Shown here: in pieces, positions 53,120 through 62,617 of the stretch
Position numbering within the stretch: position 1 is the first letter of the stretch
Layout of the letters: each line of letters starts with the position of its first letter
Source of the DNA: Aquabacterium humicola
GTDB lineage: Bacteria; Pseudomonadota; Gammaproteobacteria; Burkholderiales; Burkholderiaceae_C
Reading direction: 5' to 3'
Assembly: GCF_030167915.1 (NCBI RefSeq)
Contig: NZ_JARGNB010000002.1
Location: 930,001 to 994,000 of the forward strand
Length of the DNA: 64,000 nucleotides
Program-made: the position numbers and the translations under genes
The notes under the pieces: model-generated
What the model was told of the DNA's origin: nothing
Databases searched by the model: none
Seen by the model: the letters and a program-made list of their open reading frames with translations, nothing else

Positions 53120-54052
53120 ATGCCGAACCTTCACTCGATCCTGCTCGTCACCGACCTCGGCGACGACGCGCTGCCGGCCCTGCAGCGTGCGGTGCAGCTG
53201 GCGTCCGAGCAGCAGGCCGGCCTCACGGTGCTCACCGCGCCCGCCGCCGGGCCCGTGCATCCCTGGCGCACCGGCCGCGACGCCTTCGGCGCCGGCGAGT
53301 TCGCGCTGCAGCGCACGCGGCGGTTGCTGCGGCGCCTGTCACGCGAAGTGAGCGACCCGTGCGAGCTGCGCCTGATGGCCGGGGGTGGCGAGGCCGACGC
53401 GCTAATGCGGATCGGCGAGGCCGCCGGGCGCGCCGACCTGCTGGTGCTGGCCGCCGGCCGCGCGAACCCGCTGCGCGCCTGGCTGCTGGGGTCGCCGGCG
53501 GAGCGCGTGCTGCGGATCGCCGCGCGGCCGGTGCTGGTGGTCAAGCAGGCGCCGCCGCTGCCGGGCGCGCCGTACCGCCGCGCGCTGGTGCCGGTCGACC
53601 TCGACGACGGCGCGCTGCCGGCGTTGCGCCTCGCGGCGCGGGTCGCACCGGACGCGGCCCTGCACCTGCTGCACGCGATGAACGAGTCGCTGCCATCGCC
53701 GCTGCGTCTCGCCGGCACGCCGGCGGATGTGCTGCAGGCCGCGCGCAACCGCCACCGCGCGGCCTGCCTGCACCGGCTGTGGGGCCTGGCCGCCTCGCTG
53801 CCGCGCCAGCGCGTGTTCGCGACGGTCGGCGACGGCCGCGCGGGCTGGCTGACGCTGCAGAAGGCGCAGCAGGTCGCGGCGGACCTCGTCGTCGTCGGCC
53901 GGCAGGGCCGTTCGCGGCTCGGCGAATTCCTGCTCGGCAGCACGGCCCGCACGCTGCTCGCCGAGGTGCCGGCCGACGTGCTGGTGCTGCCGCGCGCGCC
54001 GCGGGCGCGGGCGGGCATGCCGATTGCCACTGCCACGGTTCGCCCGATGTAG
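53120..54052 (+). CDS. Tandem-domain universal stress protein
   Basis: Protein of 310 residues with two UspA domains: first (~1-150; ILLVTDLGDDALPALQRAVQ, LLVLAAGRANPLRAWLLGSP) and second (~155-298; RRALVPVDLDDGALPALRLA, LVVVGRQGRSRLGEFLLGST). The second half keeps the G-2x-G-9x-G-S ATP motif, the first is degenerate. Co-transcribed with the Rnk-like gene; the hybrid kinase gene follows 39 bp later. Confidence 0.92.
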   Translation: MPNLHSILLVTDLGDDALPALQRAVQLASEQQAGLTVLTAPAAGPVHPWRTGRDAFGAGEFALQRTRRLLRRLSREVSDPCELRLMAGGGEADALMRIGEAAGRADLLVLAAGRANPLRAWLLGSPAERVLRIAARPVLVVKQAPPLPGAPYRRALVPVDLDDGALPALRLAARVAPDAALHLLHAMNESLPSPLRLAGTPADVLQAARNRHRAACLHRLWGLAASLPRQRVFATVGDGRAGWLTLQKAQQVAADLVVVGRQGRSRLGEFLLGSTARTLLAEVPADVLVLPRAPRARAGMPIATATVRPM

Positions 54053-54091
54053 GGCCACAATGCGGCACGTTCCGGACCCAGGAGGCTTCGC

Positions 54092-55684
54092 GTGCGTGAG
54101 ACCTTCGATGGCGATGGAGCAGGGGAATCGGTGGAGGCGCGGCATCGCCAGGCGCTCGAAGCAGCGCTGAGCCGCAGCCTCGCCGAACAGCAGCGCCAGC
54201 AGCGGCTGTACGCGGCCATCCTGGACAACACGCCCGACCTGGCTTACGTGTTCGACCTCGACCACCGCTTCGTCTACGCGAACGCTGCGCTGCTGGGCAT
54301 GTGGGGCAAGACCTGGGACGAGGCGATCGGCCGCAACTGCCTCGAGCTGGGCTACGAGCCCTGGCATGCCGAGATGCACGACCGCGAGATCGAGCAGGTG
54401 GTGGCAACGCGCCTGCCGATCCGCGGCGAAGTGCCGTTCCACGGCACCTACGGCCTGCGCACCTACGACTACATCTTCGTGCCGGTGATCGCGCCGGACG
54501 GCAGCATCGAGGCCGTCGCCGGCACCACGCGCGACGTCACCGAGTACCGCGAGAACCAGCGCCGGCGCGACGAGTTCCTCGCGATGCTGTCGCACGAGCT
54601 GCGCAACCCGCTGGCGCCGCTGAGCCAGGGCGTGCAACTGCTGGCCGGACGCGAGGACCTCGGCGCGCGGCCGCTGATCGAGATGATGGACCGCCAGGTG
54701 CGCCACCTCGTGCGGCTGGTCGACGACTTGCTCGACGTGTCGCGCGTGACGCGCGGCACGCTGGAGCTGCGCCAGGACCGCATCGAGCTGGGCCAGGTCG
54801 CGCGCAGTGCGCTCGAGGCCAGCGCCGGCGTGATCGATGCGCGCGGTCACGCGGTCGAGATGCAGCTGCCGCCCGAGCCGGTGTGGATGAACGGCGACGC
54901 CGTGCGGCTGGCGCAGGTGCTGTCGAACCTGCTGATCAACGCCGCGCACTACACGCCGCCGGGCGGCCGCATCGAGCTGACGCTCGAGCTGACGGGTGAC
55001 GAGGCCGCGTTCCATGTGCGCGACAACGGCGACGGCATCGCGGCACCGGACCTGGCGGCGATCTTCGAGATGTTCCGCCGCGGCGCACAGGCGGGCGACC
55101 GCGCGCCGTGGGGCCTCGGCGTGGGCCTGGCGCTGGCGCAGCGCCTGGCCGCGCTGCACGGCGGCCGCATCGAGGCCTCCAGCCCCGGCCCCGGCCGCGG
55201 CAGCGAGTTCGTCGTGCGCCTGCCCCGGGGTGCACCCTCGTCGGCCGCACCGGCGGGGCCGGCCGCGCCGAAGGTCGTCTCCGCGGTCCCGGGTCATGCG
55301 AAGCCGGCGCCGCTGGACCGGCTGCGCGTGCTGATCGCCGACGACAACGTCGACGCGGCCGACAGCCTGGCGGCACTGCTGGGCCTGATGGGCGCCGTGG
55401 CGCAGGTGGTTCACGACGGCCCGGCCGCGCTCGAGGCGAGCCGCGGCTTCGCGCCCGATGCGGTGCTGCTCGACATCGGCATGCCGCACATGGACGGCTA
55501 CGAGGTTGCGCGCCGCATGCGCGCCGAGGCGCCGGACGGCCCGCTGCTGATCGCGCTGACCGGCTGGGGCCAGGCGCAGGACCGCGAACAGGCGCTCGCC
55601 GCCGGCTTCGACCTGCACCTGGTCAAGCCGGTCGATGTCGACGCGTTGTGCGCGGCGCTGCGCGCGTTGCGGCCGGCGGGCTGA
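54092..55684 (+). CDS. PAS hybrid histidine kinase with receiver domain
   Basis: Soluble hybrid kinase of 530 residues. GTG start with CAGGAGG upstream. PAS (~35-150; LDNTPDLAYVFDLDHRFVYA), HisKA with His168 in MLSHELRNPLAPLS, HATPase (NLLINAAHYTPPGG, DNGDGI, GLGVGLALAQ) and a C-terminal receiver (LRVLIADDNVDAADSLAALL, phospho-acceptor Asp461 in VLLDIGMPHMDGYE, Lys in LVKPVD). No membrane helix, so it senses an internal signal. Lies downstream of stress genes. Confidence 0.95.
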   Translation: MRETFDGDGAGESVEARHRQALEAALSRSLAEQQRQQRLYAAILDNTPDLAYVFDLDHRFVYANAALLGMWGKTWDEAIGRNCLELGYEPWHAEMHDREIEQVVATRLPIRGEVPFHGTYGLRTYDYIFVPVIAPDGSIEAVAGTTRDVTEYRENQRRRDEFLAMLSHELRNPLAPLSQGVQLLAGREDLGARPLIEMMDRQVRHLVRLVDDLLDVSRVTRGTLELRQDRIELGQVARSALEASAGVIDARGHAVEMQLPPEPVWMNGDAVRLAQVLSNLLINAAHYTPPGGRIELTLELTGDEAAFHVRDNGDGIAAPDLAAIFEMFRRGAQAGDRAPWGLGVGLALAQRLAALHGGRIEASSPGPGRGSEFVVRLPRGAPSSAAPAGPAAPKVVSAVPGHAKPAPLDRLRVLIADDNVDAADSLAALLGLMGAVAQVVHDGPAALEASRGFAPDAVLLDIGMPHMDGYEVARRMRAEAPDGPLLIALTGWGQAQDREQALAAGFDLHLVKPVDVDALCAALRALRPAG

Positions 55685-55734
55685 ATTGCACCGCCCGCAC
55701 CGCGGGCTGAACGGCAGCGCGCGCGCCGCGGGTG

Positions 55735-56901
55735 CTACATCCGCTCGATCGCCACCGCGGTCGCTTCGCCGCCGCCGATGCACAGGGTCGCGATGCCGCG
55801 GCGGCCGCCGTGCGCGCGCAGCGCACCGAGCAGCGTGACGAGGATGCGCGCACCCGAGGCGCCGATCGGGTGGCCGATCGCACACGCCCCGCCGTGCACG
55901 TTGACCCGCTCGTGCGGCAGGCCGTGTTCTTCCATCAGCGCCATCGGCACCGCCGCGAACGCTTCGTTGACCTCCCACAGGTCGACGTCCGCGGTGCGCC
56001 AGCCGGTGCGCGCCAGCAGCTTGCGCACCGCGCCGACGGGCGCGGTGGTGAACCAGGCCGGGTCCTGCGCGTGCACCGCATGCCCGGCGATGCGCGCCAG
56101 CGGCGTCACGCCCAGGCGCCGCGCCGCCGATTCGCGCATCAGCACCAGCGCGGCCGCGCCATCGGCATTGGCCGACGAACTGGCCGCGGTGATCACACCG
56201 TCGGCCTTGAACGCCGGCTTCAGCGACGTCACCTTCTCGGGCTTCAACTTCGGCGGGCGCTCGTCGCGCGACAGCGTCGCCGCCGGCGTGGCGACCGGCG
56301 CCAGCTCCCAATCGAAGCGACCGTCGTCGGCAGCCGCGCGGGCCCGTTCGATCGAGGCGATCGCGAAGCGGTCCAGCACCTCGCGCCGCAGCCCGTACTT
56401 CGCCGCGCACTGTTCGCCGAACAGGCCCATCGGTTTGCCGGGCTCGTAGGCGTCCTCCAGCCCGTCGAGGGTCATGTGGTCGAACAGCGTCGTCGCGCCG
56501 GCCTTCACGCCTGCGCGCACCGCGGCCAGGTGCGGCGCACGGCTCATGCTTTCCATGCCGCCGGCCACCAGCAGCTCGGCGCTGCCGGCGGCCAGCATGT
56601 CGTGCGCCAGCATCACCGCGCGCATGCCGCTGCCGCAGACCTTGTTCAGCGTGACGGCGCCGGTGGCGTCGGGCAGCCCGGCATGGCGTGCCGCCTGGCG
56701 CGCCGGCGCCTGGCCCTGGCCGGCGGTCAGCACATTGCCCATCAGCACCTCGTCGATCGCGTCGCGCGGCACGCCGGCGCGCTGCACCGCGGCGGCAATG
56801 GCGGTGGCGCCCAGCTGCCAGGCGGGCAGCGCGGACAGCTCGCCGAGCAGGGCGCCCACGGGCGTGCGGGCGGCGGAGACGATGACGACAGGATCGGACA
56901 T
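55735..56901 (-). CDS. Acetyl-CoA C-acyltransferase (thiolase)
   Basis: Thiolase of 388 residues with the complete catalytic set: Cys89 in LNKVCGSGM, His344 in GGACAIGHPIGASGARI and Cys374 in TLCIGGGEA. It condenses or cleaves acetoacetyl-CoA or 3-ketoacyl-CoA. No hydroxyacyl-CoA dehydrogenase or phaB gene is adjacent, so the direction cannot be told. Divergent from the GATase-AraC regulator, 94 bp away. Confidence 0.94.
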   Translation of the reverse strand: MSDPVVIVSAARTPVGALLGELSALPAWQLGATAIAAAVQRAGVPRDAIDEVLMGNVLTAGQGQAPARQAARHAGLPDATGAVTLNKVCGSGMRAVMLAHDMLAAGSAELLVAGGMESMSRAPHLAAVRAGVKAGATTLFDHMTLDGLEDAYEPGKPMGLFGEQCAAKYGLRREVLDRFAIASIERARAAADDGRFDWELAPVATPAATLSRDERPPKLKPEKVTSLKPAFKADGVITAASSSANADGAAALVLMRESAARRLGVTPLARIAGHAVHAQDPAWFTTAPVGAVRKLLARTGWRTADVDLWEVNEAFAAVPMALMEEHGLPHERVNVHGGACAIGHPIGASGARILVTLLGALRAHGGRRGIATLCIGGGEATAVAIERM

Positions 56902-56995
56902 GGCGCGGGCGACGGGCGTGGACGATGCACCATTGGAAGGTCTGGCGCCGCCGCGCTAAAGTGTCCGTTCCGTCATCTTTCAGGCGATATCGGAC

Positions 56996-58021
56996 ATGGA
57001 CGACTTCATCGTGCTGGTGCTGCCCGGCACCCAGGCGATCAGCGCGGCCGCGACGCTGGACCTGCTGTCCGCCGCCGCGCTGCTGGCGCCGCGCCACGGC
57101 CTGCCGGCGCCGCGCTGGCGGGTGGTGTCGCCGGTGCCGGGTCCGGTGCGCCTGAGCAGCGGCCTGGTGCTCGAGGCCTTGCCGCTGCCGCGGCGCCTGC
57201 CCGCCGGCCGGCCGACCTGGATCGTGCCCGGCATCGGCGTGACGAACGGCCGCCGCGGCCGGGCGCTGCTGGCCGAGCCGCCGGCGCAGGCGGCGATGCA
57301 GTGGCTGCGGCGGGCCGAGGCGCAGGGCGCCTGCGTCGCGGCGTCGTGCTCGGGCGTGCTGCTGCTGGCCGGCGCCGGGCTGCTGGCCGGCCGCCGCGCG
57401 ACGACCGCCTGGTGGCTGGCGTCGCTGCTGCGTGAACTGGCGCCGGCGTGCAGCGTCGACGAGGCGCGCATGGTGATCGAGGACGGCAACCTGCTGACCG
57501 CCGGCGCGGCGCTGGCGCAGGTCGACCTGATGCTGTGGCTGCTGCGCCGCCGCTTCGGCCAGCCGCTGGCCGAGGCGCTGGCGCGCGTGATGCTGATCGA
57601 CGGCCGCCAGCACCAGAGCCCGTACATCGAGCCCGCGATCCTGCACGCCGGCCATGCGCTGCTGGCGCGCATCGAGGCCGAGGTGCGCGCGCGCCTGCCC
57701 CAGCCGACCAGCGTGCAGGCGCTGGCCGAGGCGCTGGCGATGACGCCGCGCACGCTGGCGCGCCAGGTGCGCGCGGCCAGCGGCCGTTCGCCGCTGGCGC
57801 TGATCCAGTCGGTGCGCGTGGCCCATGCGCGGGCGATGCTGGAGGGCAGCGGCTTGTCGGTCGAGGAGGTCGCTCACCGCGTCGGTTATGGCGACGCGAC
57901 CGCGCTGCGCCGCTTGATGAAGCGATCGTTCGGCGCGACGCCGCGCCAGGTGCGGGGCATCGCCGGCCGCGATGCCCCCCGTGCCGAGCGGGCACTGGCG
58001 CCGACGCGGCGCGGCGCCTAG
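56996..58021 (+). CDS. GATase1-like/AraC fusion regulator (FtrA/GlxA type)
   Basis: Regulator of 341 residues. The N-terminal DJ-1/PfpI (GATase1-like) domain (~5-175) has the Cys118 elbow (AASCSGVLLLAGAGL); the C-terminal AraC double HTH lies at ~235-330 (VQALAEALAMTPRTLARQVR, GLSVEEVAHRVGYGDATALR). Such proteins sense small amines or metabolites without catalysis. The aconitase-family gene begins 9 bp after its stop, an unusual tight coupling of regulator and enzyme. Confidence 0.92.
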   Translation: MDDFIVLVLPGTQAISAAATLDLLSAAALLAPRHGLPAPRWRVVSPVPGPVRLSSGLVLEALPLPRRLPAGRPTWIVPGIGVTNGRRGRALLAEPPAQAAMQWLRRAEAQGACVAASCSGVLLLAGAGLLAGRRATTAWWLASLLRELAPACSVDEARMVIEDGNLLTAGAALAQVDLMLWLLRRRFGQPLAEALARVMLIDGRQHQSPYIEPAILHAGHALLARIEAEVRARLPQPTSVQALAEALAMTPRTLARQVRAASGRSPLALIQSVRVAHARAMLEGSGLSVEEVAHRVGYGDATALRRLMKRSFGATPRQVRGIAGRDAPRAERALAPTRRGA

Positions 58022-58030
58022 ATTGGGCGC

Positions 58031-60001
58031 ATGGCGAAGCTCGACCTTTCCGGCCGCATCCTCTTCCTCTGCGAGGACCCCGCGAAGGTGCAGGCGCAGC
58101 TGGCGGGCGAGCGCCTGTCGCGCGACGAGGCCGGCCGCCTGCGCGACGACGTGTCGACCGACGAGATTACGCCGGTCCCGATCCTCACGCACTACGACGA
58201 GACGCTCGGCCGCTTCCCGTACACCGGCTTCAAGGCCGGCGACCGACGACCCATCGGCGCCGGCGACGTGCGCGCGGGCGGCTTCTGCGTCACCGTGGCC
58301 GGCCGGCGCTACGGCAAGGGCTCGTCGCGCGAGCACAGTCCCACCGCCGAGAAGCTGGCCGGCATCCGCCTGGTGATCGCCGAGAGCTTCGAACGCATCT
58401 ACCGCCAGAACGCCGACAACATCGGCCTCTTCACCTCGACCGACTTCGGGCTCGTCGACCGCATCCAGCGCGGCGAGGCGATCGACATCGACGACCTGGT
58501 GGCCGGCCGCGATGCACTCGCCGCCGCGATCCTGCGCGAAGGCGGGCTGCTGCACTTCGGCCGGCGTTTCATGCGCGACGTGCGGCCGGCCGGCAGCGTG
58601 TCGGATCACGGCCCGCGCACGCTGTTCGAGAAGATCGTCGCGCGCCGTGCGCTGTCGACAGCCCTCACCAGCGCCTCGCCGCGGCCCGGCGACGGCGCCT
58701 TCGTGCGCGCCGACCTGCGCTTCATCCACGAGTACTACACCGGCATGTGCGCGCACATGCTGCATGCCACCTTCGGGCGGCCGCTGGCGTTGCACGCGCC
58801 CGCGTCCATCGTCGTCTTCGAGGACCACACGTCCTACGTCGAACAGAGCCCGGTGCACCTGCGCGGCGGCCTGGTGGCCAACGTCGCGGCGATGTGCCGC
58901 GCGCAGCGCGACTTCGTCGACGCCTACGGCCTGCGCGCGCACCGCACGCTGACCGAGCACGAGGCCGCGCACGACGACGGCCGCAACGTGGCCGGCATCT
59001 CGCATGCGATGGTCGCGGAGCACTACGCGCTGCCGGGCCAGGTGGTCGTCGGCACCGATTCGCACACGCCGCACAGCGGCGCGCTCGGCTGCGTCGCCTT
59101 CGGCGTCGGCACCACCGACATGGCCAATGCCTTCGTCACCGGCGCGGTGCGGCTGACGGTGCCGCAGACCCTGCGCGTGCAGCTCGACGGCGTGCTGGCG
59201 CCCGGCGTCACCGCGAAGGACGTCGTGCTGCACCTGCTGGCGCTGCCGGCGATCCGCGCCGGCGCCGGTGTCGGCAAGGTGTTCGAGTTCGGCGGTGACG
59301 TGGTGCGCTCGCTGGCCACCGACGAACGCGCGACGCTGACCAACATGAGCGCCGAGCTGGGCGGCTTCACCGGCCTGGTGGAGCCGGACGACGAGACCGT
59401 GCGCTTCCTGAAGCAGCGCCGCGGCGTGGACTTCACGCTCGAGCCGTGGATGCGCAGCGACGCGGGCGCGGCCTATGCGGACACCCTGCGCGTCGACTGC
59501 CGCACGCTGACGCCGATGGTGGCCCGCCCCGGCGACCCGGGCAACGGCCTGCCGCTCGTCGACGTGGCCGAGCGTCCGCGCATTCACATCGCCTACGGCG
59601 GCTCGTGCACCGCCGGCAAGCGCGAGGACTTCGACCACTATCACGCGGTGCTGGCCTGGGCCGCGCAGCGGGGCCTGCGCACCGCGCCGGGTGTCGAGCT
59701 CTACCTGCAGTTCGGCACGACGGCCGTGCGCGACCACTGCATAGCGCGCGGTTACCTCGCGGCCTTCGAGGCCGTCGGCGCGCGTTTGCTGCAGCCTTCG
59801 TGCGGCGCCTGCGCGAACTGCGGCCCGGGCTCGTCGACCGACGCGGCCCAGGTGACCGTCAGCGCGATCAACCGCAACTTCCCCGGCCGATCCGGCCCCG
59901 GCCAGGTGTGGCTGGCCAGTCCGCCGACGGTGGCGGCCAGTGCGATCGCCGGCCGGCTGGTGTCGTTCGACGAACTGCAGGCGGGCGCACGGCCCGGTTG
60001 A
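58031..60001 (+). CDS. Aconitase-family hydratase with N-terminal swivel domain
   Basis: Single-chain hydro-lyase of 656 residues. The first ~170 residues are the swivel (LeuD-like) domain (GKGSSREHSPTAEKLAGIRL, SFERIYRQNADNIGLF), and the rest is the LeuC-like catalytic part (TLFEKIVARRA, DHTSYVEQSP, VVGTDSHTPHSGALGCVAFG, TLTNMSAELGGFTGLVEPD). Likely Fe-S cysteines: Cys526 in GGSCTAGK and the C591-x2-C594-x2-C597 run. This domain order resembles AcnB lacking its HEAT-like domain, the reverse of AcnA. Substrate (isopropylmalate, homoaconitate, methylcitrate or another) is not decidable from sequence. Confidence 0.85.
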   Translation: MAKLDLSGRILFLCEDPAKVQAQLAGERLSRDEAGRLRDDVSTDEITPVPILTHYDETLGRFPYTGFKAGDRRPIGAGDVRAGGFCVTVAGRRYGKGSSREHSPTAEKLAGIRLVIAESFERIYRQNADNIGLFTSTDFGLVDRIQRGEAIDIDDLVAGRDALAAAILREGGLLHFGRRFMRDVRPAGSVSDHGPRTLFEKIVARRALSTALTSASPRPGDGAFVRADLRFIHEYYTGMCAHMLHATFGRPLALHAPASIVVFEDHTSYVEQSPVHLRGGLVANVAAMCRAQRDFVDAYGLRAHRTLTEHEAAHDDGRNVAGISHAMVAEHYALPGQVVVGTDSHTPHSGALGCVAFGVGTTDMANAFVTGAVRLTVPQTLRVQLDGVLAPGVTAKDVVLHLLALPAIRAGAGVGKVFEFGGDVVRSLATDERATLTNMSAELGGFTGLVEPDDETVRFLKQRRGVDFTLEPWMRSDAGAAYADTLRVDCRTLTPMVARPGDPGNGLPLVDVAERPRIHIAYGGSCTAGKREDFDHYHAVLAWAAQRGLRTAPGVELYLQFGTTAVRDHCIARGYLAAFEAVGARLLQPSCGACANCGPGSSTDAAQVTVSAINRNFPGRSGPGQVWLASPPTVAASAIAGRLVSFDELQAGARPG

Positions 60002-60137
60002 TCCCGTCCGCGGCGCCGCGCACCTGCGCGCCGACTCACGCGCGCACTTCGTGAGGAAGATGTGATCGTTGGCGGATCGGCGCGTGAAGTGGCGCGCCGA
60101 GAGTGACAGGCCTGTCCAACCCCTGCCTGCCCTCGCC

Positions 60138-61361
60138 ATGAACACCGCCTTCTTCCGCCGTGCCACCCGTCCGACCCTCAGCGCGCTGGCCGTCGCGGCG
60201 CTGCTCGCCGCCTGCGGCGGTGGCGGTGACGACGACACCGCCGCCCCGGCTTCGCCCACGCCGATGGTCGCCGCGGCCAACCAGCTCTACACCCAGACCA
60301 ACGACAGCACGAACGCGATCGTGCAGTTCAACCGCGGCGCCGACGGCCGGCTGACGCGCGCGGCGAGCGTGCCCACCGGCGGCACCGGCACCAACGGCAT
60401 CCGCATCAACGGCTCGTCCGGTCCGAACACGCTGGGCAGCCAGTTCAGCGTCGTCGCGGTCGCTTCGGAGCGTCTGCTGATCGCCGCCAATGGCGGCGAC
60501 AACTCGCTGTCGGTGTTCTCGCTGGACACGGCGACCGGCCGGCCCACGCTGCTGCGCAACACCCGAACCGCGGGCCTGCGGCCGAACAGCCTGGCGGTCA
60601 ACGGCCCCGTCGTCTATTCGAGCTTCCTGGGCGGCACGCTGCAGCTGGGCGCCTACCGCATGGCGGCCGATGGCTCGCTGGCGCAGATCGGCCTGTACAA
60701 CGTCGCGCAGATGAGCGGCCTGAACCCCGCGCAGGTGGCGCCCACGCAGATCCTGCTGTCGCCGGACCGGCGCTTCCTGATGGTCAGCCCCGGCACCGCG
60801 AGCAACGCGGTGCTGAGCTTCCCGATCAATGCCGACGGCACGCTGGGCAACCCGGTGGCCAACACCACCGACCTGACGACGCCCTTCGCCGGGCAGTTCG
60901 TGCGCACCACCGGCGGCAGCACCGTGTACCTGTCGACCGGCATCAGCGGCGTCTCGCTGACGGCCTACGACCTGTCGTCGACCGGGCGCCTCAGCCAGCG
61001 CAGCCAGGCCGCGGCCACCGGCGTCGGCGCGCCGTGCTGGCTGGTGGTGACGCCGGACGGCCGCTACGCCTACGTCGGCAATGGCAGCGGCTCGATCTCG
61101 TCGTACGCGATCGGCGCCGACGGCACGCTGACGCTGCTGCGCGCGATCGCCGCGGAAGAGCCCTCGGTGCTGATGGGCGTGAACAGCGTCGCCGGCGATT
61201 CGTGGGTCAGCGGCGACGGCCGCTACCTCTACAGCACCTACCTCGGCGCGGACAAGGTGGTGACCTATGCCATCGCCGCCGACGGGTCCTTGAGCAAGAT
61301 CGACGACGACGCGGTGGGCACCGCGTCGCGCCTGGGCCTGCAGGGGCTCGCCGGAACCTGA
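60138..61361 (+). CDS. Beta-propeller lipoprotein (lactonase-like)
   Basis: Exported protein of 407 residues. Lipobox LLAAC (Cys near 24) is followed by a disordered Gly/Asp/Pro linker and repeated blades with the pattern GNDxxSxxxFxxxxxGxLT (NQLYTQTNDSTNAIVQFNRG, NGSGSISSYAIGADGTLTLL, GADKVVTYAIAADGSLSKID), as in 7-bladed lactonase/YncE propellers. The catalytic residues of 6-phosphogluconolactonase are not evident, so a binding role is as likely. The upstream 136-bp gap shows no clear promoter. Confidence 0.85.
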   Translation: MNTAFFRRATRPTLSALAVAALLAACGGGGDDDTAAPASPTPMVAAANQLYTQTNDSTNAIVQFNRGADGRLTRAASVPTGGTGTNGIRINGSSGPNTLGSQFSVVAVASERLLIAANGGDNSLSVFSLDTATGRPTLLRNTRTAGLRPNSLAVNGPVVYSSFLGGTLQLGAYRMAADGSLAQIGLYNVAQMSGLNPAQVAPTQILLSPDRRFLMVSPGTASNAVLSFPINADGTLGNPVANTTDLTTPFAGQFVRTTGGSTVYLSTGISGVSLTAYDLSSTGRLSQRSQAAATGVGAPCWLVVTPDGRYAYVGNGSGSISSYAIGADGTLTLLRAIAAEEPSVLMGVNSVAGDSWVSGDGRYLYSTYLGADKVVTYAIAADGSLSKIDDDAVGTASRLGLQGLAGT

Positions 61362-61407
61362 GGTCAGGGCCGGCGGGCGCAGCGGCGCCCGCCGGCGACG
61401 CCGGGCG

Positions 61408-62454
61408 CTACTTGCGGGCTTCGAGGATCAGGTTGAACGGCGTCTCGGTGGCGCGCCGGAAGTGCGCGAAGCCGGCCTTCATGAAGACATCGCGCAGGCG
61501 CTTCTCGCCGGCCTGCGCGCCCAGCCCCAGCCCCACTTCCTGGGACAGCGAGTTGGGCGTGCAGATGCAGGTGGACGCGGCATAGAACAGCCGCCCGACC
61601 GGGTTGAGGTTGTCTTCCAGGCGGTCGTTCGCGAAGGGTTCCACCAGCAGCACGGTGCCCCCGGGCTTCAGCGCCGCGTGCGCCCGCCGCGCGGCACCGA
61701 CCGGGTCGCCCATGTCGTGCAGGCAGTCGAAGAAGCAGACGAGGTCGAAGTCGCTGCCCGGGAACTCTGCGGCGCGTGCCTGCGTGAAGACGGCGCGGTC
61801 CGAGACGCCCGCCTGCGCCGCCCGCTGCCGCGCCTGCTCGATCGACGCGCCATGGAAGTCGAAGCCGTGGATCGTCGAGCGCGGGAAGGCCTGCGCGAGG
61901 ATGACCGACGAGGCGCCATGCCCGCAGCCCACGTCCGCCACCTTCGCGCCGGCCTGCAACTGTTCCGTCACGCCCTCCAGCGCCGGCAGCCACTCGCTGA
62001 CGAGGTGGGCCCGGTAGCCGGGCCGGAAGAAGCGCTCGGTGCCCGAGAACAGGCAGGGATGGTGGTCGCCCCAGGACAGCGCGCCGTCGCCGCGCATCGC
62101 GGTGGCGATCTTGTCCTTGTCGAGGTACATGCTGGCCAGCACCACGGCGCCGCCCGCGACGTAGACCGGCGAGTTCTCGTCGGCCAGCGCCATCGCCTGC
62201 TCGGGCGGCAGGCGGAATCGCCCGTCCTCGTGCTCGACGTAGCCGCTGGCCGCCTGCGCGCTCAGCCACTCGCGCAGCAGCCGGGCATGGCAGCCGGTGC
62301 GCTCGGCCAGTTGCTCCGGGGTCAGGAGCGCGCCGTCGGCCATCGCCCGGTACAGGCCCAGTTCCTCGCCGAGGATCACGTTGGCCATCACGGCGGCGCC
62401 GCCCATGTCGGCCACCAGTCGTCCCATGAAGTCGTTCAGCTTGGCCTCGTCCAT
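61408..62454 (-). CDS. SAM-dependent methyltransferase
   Basis: Methyltransferase of 348 residues in the small-molecule O-methyltransferase style: N-terminal winged-helix dimerisation domain (~1-90) and class I SAM domain with motif I VADVGCGHG (172-180), then FDFHGASIEQAR, DFDLVCFFDCLHDMGDPVGA and LKPGGTVLLVEPFANDRL. Substrate unknown. No biosynthetic cluster is next to it. Confidence 0.88.
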   Translation of the reverse strand: MDEAKLNDFMGRLVADMGGAAVMANVILGEELGLYRAMADGALLTPEQLAERTGCHARLLREWLSAQAASGYVEHEDGRFRLPPEQAMALADENSPVYVAGGAVVLASMYLDKDKIATAMRGDGALSWGDHHPCLFSGTERFFRPGYRAHLVSEWLPALEGVTEQLQAGAKVADVGCGHGASSVILAQAFPRSTIHGFDFHGASIEQARQRAAQAGVSDRAVFTQARAAEFPGSDFDLVCFFDCLHDMGDPVGAARRAHAALKPGGTVLLVEPFANDRLEDNLNPVGRLFYAASTCICTPNSLSQEVGLGLGAQAGEKRLRDVFMKAGFAHFRRATETPFNLILEARK

Positions 62455-62617
62455 AGTCCGGTTCCCTTTCCTGATCGGTTGCGGACCGACAGCGCATCGG
62501 GCGGGACGGTCCGCGTTCCCGCCGACGAACTCGGGCGCCGCCGGCCCGACGACCGGCTCGACGCCTGGCGCTTCAGTCGCCGCAATGGCGCGCGGACTTA
62601 CAGCGGCGCCGCCAGGT

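Noticed and set aside
53402-60280. A 2292-codon open frame on the minus strand
   Set aside because: It runs opposite several well-supported genes, has low-complexity Arg/Ala/Gly/His composition and no domain; a product of high G+C codon bias.
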